Positions 9,679-17,850 of a stretch of 64,000 nucleotides of DNA are shown here, piece by piece; positions within the stretch are counted from its first letter, which is position 1, and every line of letters starts with the position of its first letter. The DNA is taken from contig CAWBRU010000003.1 in NCBI GenBank assembly GCA_963791325.1, forward strand, positions 365,291 through 429,290, written 5' to 3'. The position numbers and the translations under genes were made by a program. The notes under the pieces were generated by a model that was given only the letters and a program-made list of their open reading frames with translations, was not told the origin of the DNA and did no database searches. The DNA is from JBEVJK01 sp963791325 (GTDB lineage: Bacteria > Pseudomonadota > Alphaproteobacteria > Rhizobiales > Rhizobiaceae).

Positions 9679-11541
9679 CTATTTGCCAATCGCTTTTGCC
9701 TTCTCCTCGTCGTACCACCAAAGCGCCTCGACCGGGAATCCGTAGTCGGGCTTCGGCTCCTTGAAGCCGAACATGTCCCAATAGGCGACCCGATGATTCG
9801 GCGCATACCAATTGGGAATCCAGTCGAGCCGCGCGCGCAAGACCCGGTCGAGCGCCCTCAGCGCCACGATCAGGCTGTCGCGGTCCTTGGCTTCGCCCAC
9901 CGCCACGATCAGCTTGTCCACGGCGGCATCTCGAGTGCCCGGCAGGTTGCGCGCGCCGGGGTTGGCTGCGGCGCGCGAATCGAAGAACAGCTCGACGTCG
10001 TCGCGCGTCGGCGTTGCGGCAAAGGAAAACGCGGCAGAGATCATGTCGAAGTCAAACTCGTTCTGACGCAGCGAGTATTGCGCCGAATCGACCTGCCGCA
10101 AGCTCGCGTCGATGCCGATTGCCCGCATGTTCTCGACGAACGGCGTCGAGACACGCACGAACGCATCGTCGTCGACCAGATATTCGAGCGTCAGCGGCTC
10201 GCCCTTGTCGTTGGCGAGCACGCTGCCCTTGCGCTTCCAGCCGGCCTCGGCCAGCAGGCGCGCAGCCCGGCCGAGCAGCTTGCGGTCACGGCCGGAGCCG
10301 TCGGAGCGGGGCTGGGTCACCGCTTCGCCGAATGCCGTGTCGGGAATGGCCCCGCGAAGCGGCTCGAGCAAAGCGAGCTCTGCCGGCGAGGGCAGCCCCT
10401 CGGCCTTGTAGACCGAGCGCTCGAAAGCCGAATCGGAACGCTGATACAAGCCGTAGAAGAGGTTGCGATTGGTCCATTCGAAGTCGAAGCAAAGCGCCAC
10501 GGCCTGGCGCACCCGCGGGTCGCGGAACCGGGAACGCCGCTGGTTGAGGGCCGTCGCCTGCATCGACGGCCGCTTCTCGGCGGTGAATTCACGCTTGATC
10601 ACCTTCTTGGCGACAAGCGCCGGGAAGTCGTAGCCGGTGGCCCAGGTGCGGGCGGTGGCCTCCTCGCGCCACAGCACGTCGCCTTTCTTGAACGCTTCGA
10701 AGCCGGCCTGCCGGTCGCGGTAGAACTCAAGCCTAAGCCGATCGAAATTGTAAAGGCCGCGATTGACCGGCAGATCGCGCCCCCAATAATCCGCGACCCG
10801 CTGATATTCGATCGTGGTGCCGGCGGCGACGTGCGCCACCTTGTAGGGGCCCGAGCCCAACGGCGGCTCCAGCGAACCGGCCGCAAAATCTTTGCCGGCG
10901 TAATAAGCTTTGGAAATGATCGGGAACTGCGCCACCGACAGGATCGTACGTTCCGAGTGGTGGCCGTTGAAGGTGAGCCGCGCCGTTGCTCGCGACAGCG
11001 CCTCGACCTTGACCAAAGTGATCAGCGGCAGCTGCAGATCGTAGTGGCCCTTGTCGCGGTAGGTTTCGAGCGTGAACGCGACATCCTCCGCCGTCACCGG
11101 GGAGCCGTCATGGAAGCGCGCAGCTTGGCGCAGCGCGAAGATGAAGCTGTTGCGGTCGGCCGAGATCGTCACGCTTTCGGCGAGCAGCCCGTAGAGTGCG
11201 TCGGGCTCGTCGAGCGCGGGCATCATCAGCGCATCGAAGCACATCTCCATGCGCGGCGGCGCGTCACCCTTGGGAGTGAAGGTATTCAGCGTGTTGAAGG
11301 TCAATGGGCTTTGATTGTAGACCCAGTTGGGCACCGACATATTGAACAGGCCGCCCTTGGGCGCATTCGGGTCGACGTAATCGAAGCCGGTGAAGCCGGC
11401 GGGGTATTTGAGATCGCCGAAGGCCGACAAGCCATGCAGCGGCTGCTCCGCCGGCGCAGCGGCAAAGACGCCGCGCGGCGCCAGCGCTGCCGCCGCGCCC
11501 AGCGCCATGAAGCCGCGGCGGGTGACGACAAGCCGGCTCAA
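9679..11541 (-). CDS. second YejA-like peptide-binding protein, Tat signal
   Basis: 620-residue family 5 extracellular solute-binding protein, a paralogue of the preceding yejA. I place the start at TTG 11541, whose bases overlap the upstream TGA (TTGA); this gives an N-terminus with twin arginines (TRRGFMALGAAAALA), a probable Tat export signal. The frame is open further upstream, but that would run into the coding end of yejA. The binding fold covers residues 60-600, with family patterns such as FHDGSPVTAEDVAFTLE and PPLGSGPYKV. It delivers peptides to YejB/YejE. Why two binding proteins are kept is unknown. Confidence 0.88.
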   Translation of the reverse strand: MSRLVVTRRGFMALGAAAALAPRGVFAAAPAEQPLHGLSAFGDLKYPAGFTGFDYVDPNAPKGGLFNMSVPNWVYNQSPLTFNTLNTFTPKGDAPPRMEMCFDALMMPALDEPDALYGLLAESVTISADRNSFIFALRQAARFHDGSPVTAEDVAFTLETYRDKGHYDLQLPLITLVKVEALSRATARLTFNGHHSERTILSVAQFPIISKAYYAGKDFAAGSLEPPLGSGPYKVAHVAAGTTIEYQRVADYWGRDLPVNRGLYNFDRLRLEFYRDRQAGFEAFKKGDVLWREEATARTWATGYDFPALVAKKVIKREFTAEKRPSMQATALNQRRSRFRDPRVRQAVALCFDFEWTNRNLFYGLYQRSDSAFERSVYKAEGLPSPAELALLEPLRGAIPDTAFGEAVTQPRSDGSGRDRKLLGRAARLLAEAGWKRKGSVLANDKGEPLTLEYLVDDDAFVRVSTPFVENMRAIGIDASLRQVDSAQYSLRQNEFDFDMISAAFSFAATPTRDDVELFFDSRAAANPGARNLPGTRDAAVDKLIVAVGEAKDRDSLIVALRALDRVLRARLDWIPNWYAPNHRVAYWDMFGFKEPKPDYGFPVEALWWYDEEKAKAIGK

Positions 11542-13427
11542 TTGAGGCCCTTGTACTTGGCCGCAAGGGCCTTTTCCTTGGCCTGATCGATCCACCAGGA
11601 TTCGGTGTCGGCGCCGATGTAGGACGGCTGCGGATCCGGGATCCCGAACTTGTTCCAATAGGCCAGCCAAACGACCGGCCGGTGATATTGCGGGACCACG
11701 TAGAAATTCCACAGCAAGGCCCGGTCGAGCGCATGGGTGGCGGCCACCAGGTCGTCCCGGTCCGTGGCGAAGATCACGCGATCCGTCAGCGCGTCGATGG
11801 TCGGGTCCTTGATGCCCATCAGATTGCGCGACCCCGGGGCGTCGGCCGCCTTGGAGCTCCAGAAATCGCGCTGCTCATTGCCGGGCGAGTTGGATTGCGC
11901 CATGACGTTGGTCACCATGTCGAAGTCGAAATTGCGCACCCGGTTGACGTATTGGCTGGGGTCGACAAGGCGCAGCGAAGCGTCGATGCCGATCTTGCGA
12001 AGCGTGCCGATATAGGTGTTGGAAACAATCTCGTCTGTCGGGTTGTTGCCCAGGATCTCGATCTTGAACTGCTCGCCGGCGGCGTTGACCATCCTGCCGC
12101 CTTGGATCTTCCAGCCGGCTTCGGCGAACAGCCGGACCACGTCGCGCAGGTTCTGCCGCTCCGCCTGCGGGCTGTCATAGACGGGCAGCTTGTATTCCTT
12201 GCCGAACAGCTCCGGCGGCAGCTTGTCCTTGTATTGCGAAAGGATCTCCAGTTCCTTGCCCTGCGGCAGCCCGCTCGAGGCGAGTTCGCTGTTCTCGAAA
12301 TAACTGTCGGTGCGGGTGTTGAGACCGAAGAACAAGGTGCGGTTCATCGTCTCGAAGTCGTAGGCATAAGTGAGCGCCTGGCGCACTCTGCGGTCCTGGA
12401 ACTGCGGCCGGCGCAGATTCATGACGAAGCCCTGCATCGGCGCACCGGAGGTGATCTTGAACTCCCGCTTGATGACGTCGCCGTCCTTGACCGCGGGGAA
12501 GGTGTAGGCAGTCGACCAGCGGCGCGAGCTGTTTTCCGGGCGGATGTCCTCGAATCCGCCTTTGGTGAAGGCCTGCCATTCGGCATTGTCGTCCTGGATA
12601 TAAACGTAGCGGCGGCGGTCGAAATTGTTGCGGCCGACATTGCTGGGCAGCGTGGCGCCCCAATAGTCCGGCACCCGGGTCCAAACGATCTCCGACCCCG
12701 GCTTGAAGCTGTCGATCTTGTAGGCGCCCGAGCCGAGCGGCGGCTCGAGCGTCGGCTGGGTGATGTCGCGCTTCTTGCCGCCGGGGCCGGTTCCCTCCCA
12801 CCAATGCTTCGGCAAAACCGCCAGGTCGCCGATGATGTGCGGCAGCTCGCGGTTGCCCTTCTGGTCGAAACGGAACTCGACCGCGCGGTCACCGACCGCG
12901 ACGGCCTCGGTGACGTTGGCGAAGTAGCGATTGTAGCTCGGACTGTTGGCCTTGAGCACGCCGAACGACCAGATTACATCATCGACGGTGATCGGCGTTC
13001 CGTCGTGCCACTTGGCTCGCGGGTCCAGCCGGTAGGTTGCCGAGGAGAAATCGTCGGGGAACTTGAAGGCTTCGGCGATCATCGGGTGGGCGACACCCGG
13101 CTCGTCGGTCGCCTGGTCCATCAGGGTGTCATAGAGCAGCCCGCCGCCGAAGCCTTGCACGGCCAGACCCGCCGCGGGGCTGCCGCGCACGATATAGGGG
13201 TTGAAGCTGTCGAACGTGCCGGTGGCGATGGCGTTGAGCGTGCCGCCCTTCGGCGCCTCCGGGTTGACATAGTCGTAGCGCTGAAAATTCTCGCCGTATT
13301 TGGACGGCGCAGTGATCGAGGAGGTCGTGTGCCAGGTTTCCGCGGCAAGCGAGACACCCCCGGAGAAGCCCAGGACGAGGGCGGCTGCGAGCATTCCGGT
13401 GGTCGGAGTCGGCAAGCGCAAGGTCAT
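11538..13427 (-). CDS. yejA: peptide-binding protein YejA, Sec signal
   Basis: 629-residue family 5 solute-binding protein, first gene of the yejA-yejA2-yejB-yejE-yejF operon. The ATG at 13427 has AGAGGA upstream and begins a Sec signal peptide (hydrophobic MLAAALVLGFSGGVSLAAE, cleavage near residue 30). Family patterns include WHDGTPITVDDVIWSF and EPPLGSGAYKIDSF. The frame is open further upstream to 13520, but this adds no signal-like sequence. It should bind oligopeptides in the periplasm. The terminator at 13528-13556 lies just upstream and isolates the operon from the cytochrome gene. Confidence 0.9.
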   Translation of the reverse strand: MTLRLPTPTTGMLAAALVLGFSGGVSLAAETWHTTSSITAPSKYGENFQRYDYVNPEAPKGGTLNAIATGTFDSFNPYIVRGSPAAGLAVQGFGGGLLYDTLMDQATDEPGVAHPMIAEAFKFPDDFSSATYRLDPRAKWHDGTPITVDDVIWSFGVLKANSPSYNRYFANVTEAVAVGDRAVEFRFDQKGNRELPHIIGDLAVLPKHWWEGTGPGGKKRDITQPTLEPPLGSGAYKIDSFKPGSEIVWTRVPDYWGATLPSNVGRNNFDRRRYVYIQDDNAEWQAFTKGGFEDIRPENSSRRWSTAYTFPAVKDGDVIKREFKITSGAPMQGFVMNLRRPQFQDRRVRQALTYAYDFETMNRTLFFGLNTRTDSYFENSELASSGLPQGKELEILSQYKDKLPPELFGKEYKLPVYDSPQAERQNLRDVVRLFAEAGWKIQGGRMVNAAGEQFKIEILGNNPTDEIVSNTYIGTLRKIGIDASLRLVDPSQYVNRVRNFDFDMVTNVMAQSNSPGNEQRDFWSSKAADAPGSRNLMGIKDPTIDALTDRVIFATDRDDLVAATHALDRALLWNFYVVPQYHRPVVWLAYWNKFGIPDPQPSYIGADTESWWIDQAKEKALAAKYKGLN

Positions 13428-13527
13428 GCAGGATCCTCTTCTTCGTGTGCCTCGCGACTGCAGATGTCGGTTGAGACCACGCGACACGGTCGCCCCGCCG
13501 CCGTCGAGCATGCCGGCCAAGGTAACG

Positions 13528-13556
13528 AAAAAAGCCGGGTAGAACCCGGCTTTTTC
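13528..13556. terminator. rho-independent terminator, possibly bidirectional
   Basis: Stem GCCGGGT (13534-13540), 3-base loop, stem ACCCGGC (13544-13550), flanked by an A-run on the left and a T-run on the right. Read on the minus strand it ends in a T-run 25 bases after the cytochrome c gene stop, so it terminates that gene. Its symmetry allows action in both directions. Confidence 0.85.
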
Positions 13557-13580
13557 GTGGTCAGCTGAATTACAAATTGG

Positions 13581-14276
13581 TCATTGAGCCGGCTTCGCCG
13601 GGGCGGCCGGCTGGGTGCCGCCCTCGGCCGGCTTGGCCGCGCCCTCTGCCGCCGGCTTGGCCGCTTCGCCCTCGGCCGGCTTGGCGGCGGCGTCGGTGGG
13701 CTTGGCGGCAGCGTCGTCGGCACCGGCTTCGGGCAATGGCGGCGGGGTGTCGGCCAGAGTGCGCAAGAAGGCGATCAGGTTCGCGCGCTCGTCGTCTTTC
13801 TTGACGCCGGCAAAGCCCATCGCCGTGCCCTTGATATAGGCCTTCGGCCCGGCGAGGAAATGGTTGAGGTGGTCGTAGTCCCAATGCACCGAACTGCCCT
13901 GGGAAAACTCCTTCATGCCGCTGGAATAGGCGAAGCCCTCGTGCGCGGCCATCGGCCGGTTGACGATGCCCCAGAGGTTGGGACCGGTCTTGTTGGGACC
14001 ACCCTTGTCGCCGGTGTGGCAGGTCAGGCACTTCTTGAAAATCGCCTCGCCGGCGTGCGGATCGGCCTTGGCCAGAAGCGTGGCGATCGGCACCGCGGCG
14101 GCGGCCTCGCCGCCCGCTTTGGCACCTTCTTCGACTTCAGCGGCCTCGATGGCGAAGCCGGGCTTTTCCGGGATGGGCGCCGCAAAAATCGCCTCGCTGA
14201 TCAGGTTGATCGAGAAGACGATGAACACGACTCCCAGAAACGCACCGATCAGCTTGTTGATTTCGAAAGAATCCAT
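13581..14276 (-). CDS. membrane-anchored cytochrome c (CycM/c552 type)
   Basis: 231 residues. An uncleaved N-terminal anchor (about residues 8-32) is followed by a periplasmic class I cytochrome c domain: haem motif CLTCH near residue 85 and the axial Met in GTAMGFAG near residue 152. CycM-type proteins carry electrons from the bc1 complex to cytochrome oxidase. The last 45 residues are low-complexity Ala/Pro/Lys/Glu repeats (AAKPAEGE-like), unusual in length. The gene is divergent from kdsB, an arrangement known in Rhizobiales, and ends at the hairpin terminator downstream. Confidence 0.92.
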   Translation of the reverse strand: MDSFEINKLIGAFLGVVFIVFSINLISEAIFAAPIPEKPGFAIEAAEVEEGAKAGGEAAAAVPIATLLAKADPHAGEAIFKKCLTCHTGDKGGPNKTGPNLWGIVNRPMAAHEGFAYSSGMKEFSQGSSVHWDYDHLNHFLAGPKAYIKGTAMGFAGVKKDDERANLIAFLRTLADTPPPLPEAGADDAAAKPTDAAAKPAEGEAAKPAAEGAAKPAEGGTQPAAPAKPAQ

Positions 14277-14374
14277 TGGCGCAGCGGCTCCCCTCGTCGG
14301 GCGGGTCGGACGGGTTCGCGGGCCACCTTCTCATCCCCGGCAGCGGCCCGTCAAATCGCGCCGGAAACTAGGTC

Positions 14375-14403
14375 TTTTGCTATGCCCTTGCAACACCTAT
14401 AAG
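14375..14403 (+). promoter_or_regulatory. candidate kdsB promoter
   Basis: TATAAG at 14398-14403 lies 17 bases after TTTTGC (14375-14380), about 60 bases before the kdsB start. The -10 is good and the -35 is weak; assignment is by pattern only. Confidence 0.35.
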
Positions 14404-14463
14404 GGCGGCGTCCGTGAGACGTTTTGACACTTTGCCAGGTTTTTTCTCCCGCCGCTTCAGCCG

Positions 14464-15192
14464 ATGTCGACCCTCGTTCTCATCCCTGCCAGGCTGGCGT
14501 CCACCCGCTTGCCGGACAAGCCGCTGGCCGACATCGCCGGCCGGCCGATGATCGTCCATGTGGCCGAGCGCGCCACCGCCGCCGGCATCGGGCGCGTCGT
14601 CGTCGCCACCGACGCTGCCGCCGTCGCCGCGGCCGTCCGCAGCCACGGCTTCGAGGCGGTGATGACCGGGGTCGGCCATCCCTCGGGTTCCGATCGCATC
14701 TTCGAGGCGCTCTGCGGTCTGGACCCCGACGGCGCCGTCGACACGGTCGTCAATGTGCAGGGCGACTTGCCGACGATCGAGCCGGAGATCATCGCCGCAG
14801 CCCTGCGACCGCTCGCCGACCCGGCAGTCGATATCGCCACGCTCGCCGTCGAGATCGTCCGCGACGAGGAACGGACCAATCCCAACGTGGTCAAGGTCGT
14901 CGGCGCAGCGCTCCGCTCAAGCCGGCTGAGGGCGCTGTATTTCACCCGGGCCACCGCGCCGTGGGGCGACGGGCCGCTTTACCACCATGTCGGCCTCTAC
15001 GCCTATCGGCGCGCCGCCCTGACCCGTTTCGTCGGGCTGCCGCCGTCGCCGCTGGAGCAGCGCGAGCGCCTCGAGCAGCTGCGCGCCCTCGAAGCGGGGA
15101 TGCGCATCGACGTCGAGATTGTCGCGTCCGTGCCGCTCGGCGTCGACACTGCCGACGAGCTGACGCGCGCCCGCCAGATGCTGACCCGTTGA
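14464..15192 (+). CDS. kdsB: 3-deoxy-manno-octulosonate cytidylyltransferase
   Basis: 242 residues, the usual KdsB length. The enzyme activates KDO with CTP to CMP-KDO for lipopolysaccharide inner-core synthesis in the cytosol. The nucleotide-binding N-terminus reads IPARLASTRLPDKPLADI, followed by VATDAAAVA, HPSGSDRI and NVQGDLP, all typical. The ATG at 14464 is chosen by family length. pheA follows after 13 bases, suggesting co-transcription. Confidence 0.95.
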   Translation: MSTLVLIPARLASTRLPDKPLADIAGRPMIVHVAERATAAGIGRVVVATDAAAVAAAVRSHGFEAVMTGVGHPSGSDRIFEALCGLDPDGAVDTVVNVQGDLPTIEPEIIAAALRPLADPAVDIATLAVEIVRDEERTNPNVVKVVGAALRSSRLRALYFTRATAPWGDGPLYHHVGLYAYRRAALTRFVGLPPSPLEQRERLEQLRALEAGMRIDVEIVASVPLGVDTADELTRARQMLTR

Positions 15193-15205
15193 GAGACTTG
15201 CTTCG

Positions 15206-16075
15206 ATGCCGCCGCTGACCAACACCATCGCCTATCAGGGAGAGCCGGGCGCCAACTCCGATACGGCCTGCCGCGACATGTACCCGGCCATGCAGCCGCT
15301 GCCGTGCCCGACCTTCGAGGACGCCTTCAACGCCGTCGAGACCGGCAAGGCCGACCTGGCGATGATCCCGATCGAAAACACCCTGGCCGGCCGTGTCGCC
15401 GATATCCACCACCTCCTGCCGCACTCCCGGCTGCACATCATCGGCGAATATTTCCTGCCGATCCATTTCCAGCTGATGGTGCTGCCCGAGGCGCGGCTCG
15501 AGGATATCAAGTCGGTTCACAGCCACATCCATGCCCTCGGCCAGTGCCGCAAGATCATCCGCCGCCATCGCTGGAAGCCTGTCGTCGCCGGCGACACGGC
15601 CGGTGCGGCGCGACAGATCGCGGAGGAGGGGGATCCGAGCAAGGCCGCGCTGGCGCCGCTGCTGGCCGCCGAACTCTATGGCTTGAGGATCGTTGCCGAG
15701 GATGTCGAAGATAACGACAAGAACATCACTCGCTTCGTTGTTCTGTCGAAGAATAAAGTTTGGACACCGCGTGCCGATCCAGCCCAGCTTATGATGACAA
15801 CCTTCATCTTCCAAGTCCGCAACGTGCCGGCCGCGCTTTACAAGGCGCTTGGCGGCTTCGCCACCAACGGTGTCAACATGACCAAGCTGGAAAGCTATCA
15901 GCTCGGCGGCAAATTCTACTCGACGCTGTTCTATTCCGACATCGAAGGCCACCCGGATGACCGCAGCGTGGCGCTTGCTCTGGAGGAGCTCGCCTTCTTT
16001 TCGCGTGAGGTCCGCGTTCTCGGGGTCTATCCCGCACACCCGTTCCGGGCCACGCAAGGTGACGACGATAGCTAG
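15206..16075 (+). CDS. pheA: prephenate dehydratase
   Basis: 289 residues. Converts prephenate to phenylpyruvate in phenylalanine synthesis. The catalytic domain occupies residues 1-180, beginning with IAYQGEPGANS and ending with the signature NITRFVVLSK. The C-terminal ACT domain (about 195-275) contains KLESYQLGGKFYSTLF, a phenylalanine-sensing region of the usual feedback-inhibited form. No chorismate mutase domain is fused. It sits 13 bases after kdsB. Confidence 0.95.
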   Translation: MPPLTNTIAYQGEPGANSDTACRDMYPAMQPLPCPTFEDAFNAVETGKADLAMIPIENTLAGRVADIHHLLPHSRLHIIGEYFLPIHFQLMVLPEARLEDIKSVHSHIHALGQCRKIIRRHRWKPVVAGDTAGAARQIAEEGDPSKAALAPLLAAELYGLRIVAEDVEDNDKNITRFVVLSKNKVWTPRADPAQLMMTTFIFQVRNVPAALYKALGGFATNGVNMTKLESYQLGGKFYSTLFYSDIEGHPDDRSVALALEELAFFSREVRVLGVYPAHPFRATQGDDDS

Positions 16076-16120
16076 CCGGCTGACGGTTCGATTTGCCGGC
16101 AAACCCCGTTTCTCGGGGGG

Positions 16121-17062
16121 TCAACGGGCGCTCTCGGCCCAGTTGCGGATCAGCGTCTCGGCGATCGCGCCGCTCGGCGGCGTCATGATGCCGTCCGGGT
16201 GCCCCCGGTCGAGCGCGAGCCGGGTCTCCGCGCGCGAGAACCAGCGGCAAGCCTCGAGCTCATTGTCCATCACGATCGTCTCGTCGAGCGCCTCGCCATA
16301 GCAGCCGATCATCAGCGAATAGGGAAACGGCCAGGGCTGGCTGGCATGATAGACGACGCGGCCGAGCCGGATACCCAATTCCTCCAGCGTCTCGCGGCGC
16401 ACGGCGTCTTCGATCGTCTCACCGGGTTCGACGAAGCCGGCGAGGGCCGAATACATGCCGGGAGCGAAATGCGGGCCGCGGCCGAGCAGGCAGCGATCGC
16501 CGCGGATGGCGAGCATGATCACCACCGGGTCGGTCCGCGGAAAATGCTCTGCACCGCAGTTCGGGCAATGCCGCTTGTAGCCGCCGGCCCGCATCCGGGT
16601 GGCGTGGCCGCACTTGCTGCAGAACGCGTGGGAGCCATGCCAGGCAAGCAATGCTGCCGCCTGCGCCAGGGCACCGAGGTCCTCCGGCCCGAGCAGACCC
16701 TGGATGTAGACGGAGCGGTAATCGATCGCCTTGATGTCGTCCGGCAAGGCTTCCGGCTCGTAACCGCCGGGGACGGCCAGCACCGGACCTTGCGGGGTGA
16801 AGCCGAGCAGCACAGCGGCATCCGGATCTGCGCCGAGCGCGACGGCCGCACCGAGGTCGTGATAGGCAAGAAAGCCGCTTTCTGCCCTGCGCAGCTGGAT
16901 GCGGCCGTTGCGCAGCACCAGCAGCCGGGCAGCCGGTTCGGCGAGGGCGTCCGCAACCGAACTGTCCGAACGCTTCTCCGAAAGCCGCTCGATCCGATTG
17001 CCGGCAAAGCCGACGCGGCGGCTTGCCTCGACCGGCGGGGCGTCGAAAAAGGGAAAGCTCAT
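16121..17062 (-). CDS. nudC: NAD+ diphosphatase NudC
   Basis: 313-residue Nudix hydrolase that splits NAD(H) and removes NAD caps from RNA. A four-cysteine zinc ribbon (CSKCGH ... CPNCG) lies near residues 138-160, and the Nudix box (GFVEPGET through REXXEELGI) near 210-232. The ATG at 17062 has GAGGA six bases upstream; the frame is open further up into the HIT gene, but a longer start would overlap it. It lies 40 bases after the HIT gene on the same strand, likely one transcript. Confidence 0.93.
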   Translation of the reverse strand: MSFPFFDAPPVEASRRVGFAGNRIERLSEKRSDSSVADALAEPAARLLVLRNGRIQLRRAESGFLAYHDLGAAVALGADPDAAVLLGFTPQGPVLAVPGGYEPEALPDDIKAIDYRSVYIQGLLGPEDLGALAQAAALLAWHGSHAFCSKCGHATRMRAGGYKRHCPNCGAEHFPRTDPVVIMLAIRGDRCLLGRGPHFAPGMYSALAGFVEPGETIEDAVRRETLEELGIRLGRVVYHASQPWPFPYSLMIGCYGEALDETIVMDNELEACRWFSRAETRLALDRGHPDGIMTPPSGAIAETLIRNWAESAR

Positions 17063-17102
17063 CGACGGTCCTCGGCGAACGATGGGTGATGGGAGATGCG
17101 GC

Positions 17103-17519
17103 TCAAAGTGCGGAACGAACCCGGTCGATGAAATCGTGCAGGTCCGGCCGGCGGTAGGGCTCGCGGATGCCGTGGCCCCACACCGGACCTGGCCAGCCGT
17201 CGTCGCCCTCCTGCCGGGCGATGATGTGAACATGCAGCTGCCGCACGATATTGCCGATTGCCCCGGAATTGATCTTGGTGCACCGGGTGAGCTGCTTCAG
17301 TCCTTGGGCGACGAGATTGGTCTCGAAGGTGAGCATGGCCTGGTCGAGCGGCGTCAGATCATGCAGCTCCTCGATGCCGGGGCGTTGCGGAACCAGGATC
17401 AGCCAGGGCCAGCGGCGATCATTCATCACCCTGAGTTCGCACAGCCCGAGCCACATCGCCGGCTCGCTGTCTCGCTCCAGCCTTGCATCGAGCTCGAAAC
17501 CGGCCCTGTGGGCTGGCAT
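17103..17519 (-). CDS. HIT-like protein with Gln in place of first triad His
   Basis: 138 residues of the histidine-triad fold. The active-site stretch reads RQLHVHIIAR: the usual H-x-H-x-H appears as Q-L-H-V-H, so the first His of the triad is Gln. The catalytic nucleophile (middle His) and last His remain. HIT enzymes hydrolyse or transfer nucleotide monophosphates. The tryptophan-rich N-terminal part (DRRWPWLILVPQR) is characteristic of this alphaproteobacterial subgroup. Upstream of nudC on the same strand, so both may act in nucleotide-cofactor turnover. Exact substrate unknown. Confidence 0.85.
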   Translation of the reverse strand: MPAHRAGFELDARLERDSEPAMWLGLCELRVMNDRRWPWLILVPQRPGIEELHDLTPLDQAMLTFETNLVAQGLKQLTRCTKINSGAIGNIVRQLHVHIIARQEGDDGWPGPVWGHGIREPYRRPDLHDFIDRVRSAL

Positions 17520-17639
17520 GGCGTGTCCTCGCGCTGATCACCGGAAGCTAAAGGGCCGCCCTGGCGCTCGCAAGCCTTTCGTTGGCGCCGACAGCCCAGC
17601 CCGGGGCTTGCATTTGCCGGCCGGATTGCCGATATCAGC

Positions 17640-17742
17640 GCTGGGAGGTTGGTGGTGGACGAGCCACTCGCCAACCGGGTCAGGTCCGGAAGGAAGCAGC
17701 CCTAACGAGCTCGGAACGGGTCATTGTTCCAGCCTCCCACCT
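17640..17742 (+). ncRNA. ffs: signal recognition particle RNA, small bacterial type
   Basis: The hallmark apical sequence GGTCAGGTCCGGAAGGAAGC at 17679-17698 is the Ffh-binding part of SRP RNA with its GGAA tetraloop. The flanks GCTGGGAGGTTGG (from 17640) and CCAGCCTCCCACC (ending about 17742) pair to close the rod. Together with Ffh it targets membrane proteins co-translationally. Ends are estimated from pairing to within a few bases. ffs just upstream of dnaX is the standard order in this group. Confidence 0.93.
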
Positions 17743-17850
17743 TCCCGGTCCAGCACCGAGCCAGTCCCGACGTTGACGGCGCGCCGTCCGACGGCCACAG
17801 TTTTGGGACAGAGCCGGATCGCCCCGGCGTCACGAGGAGCAGGCGGGCCG

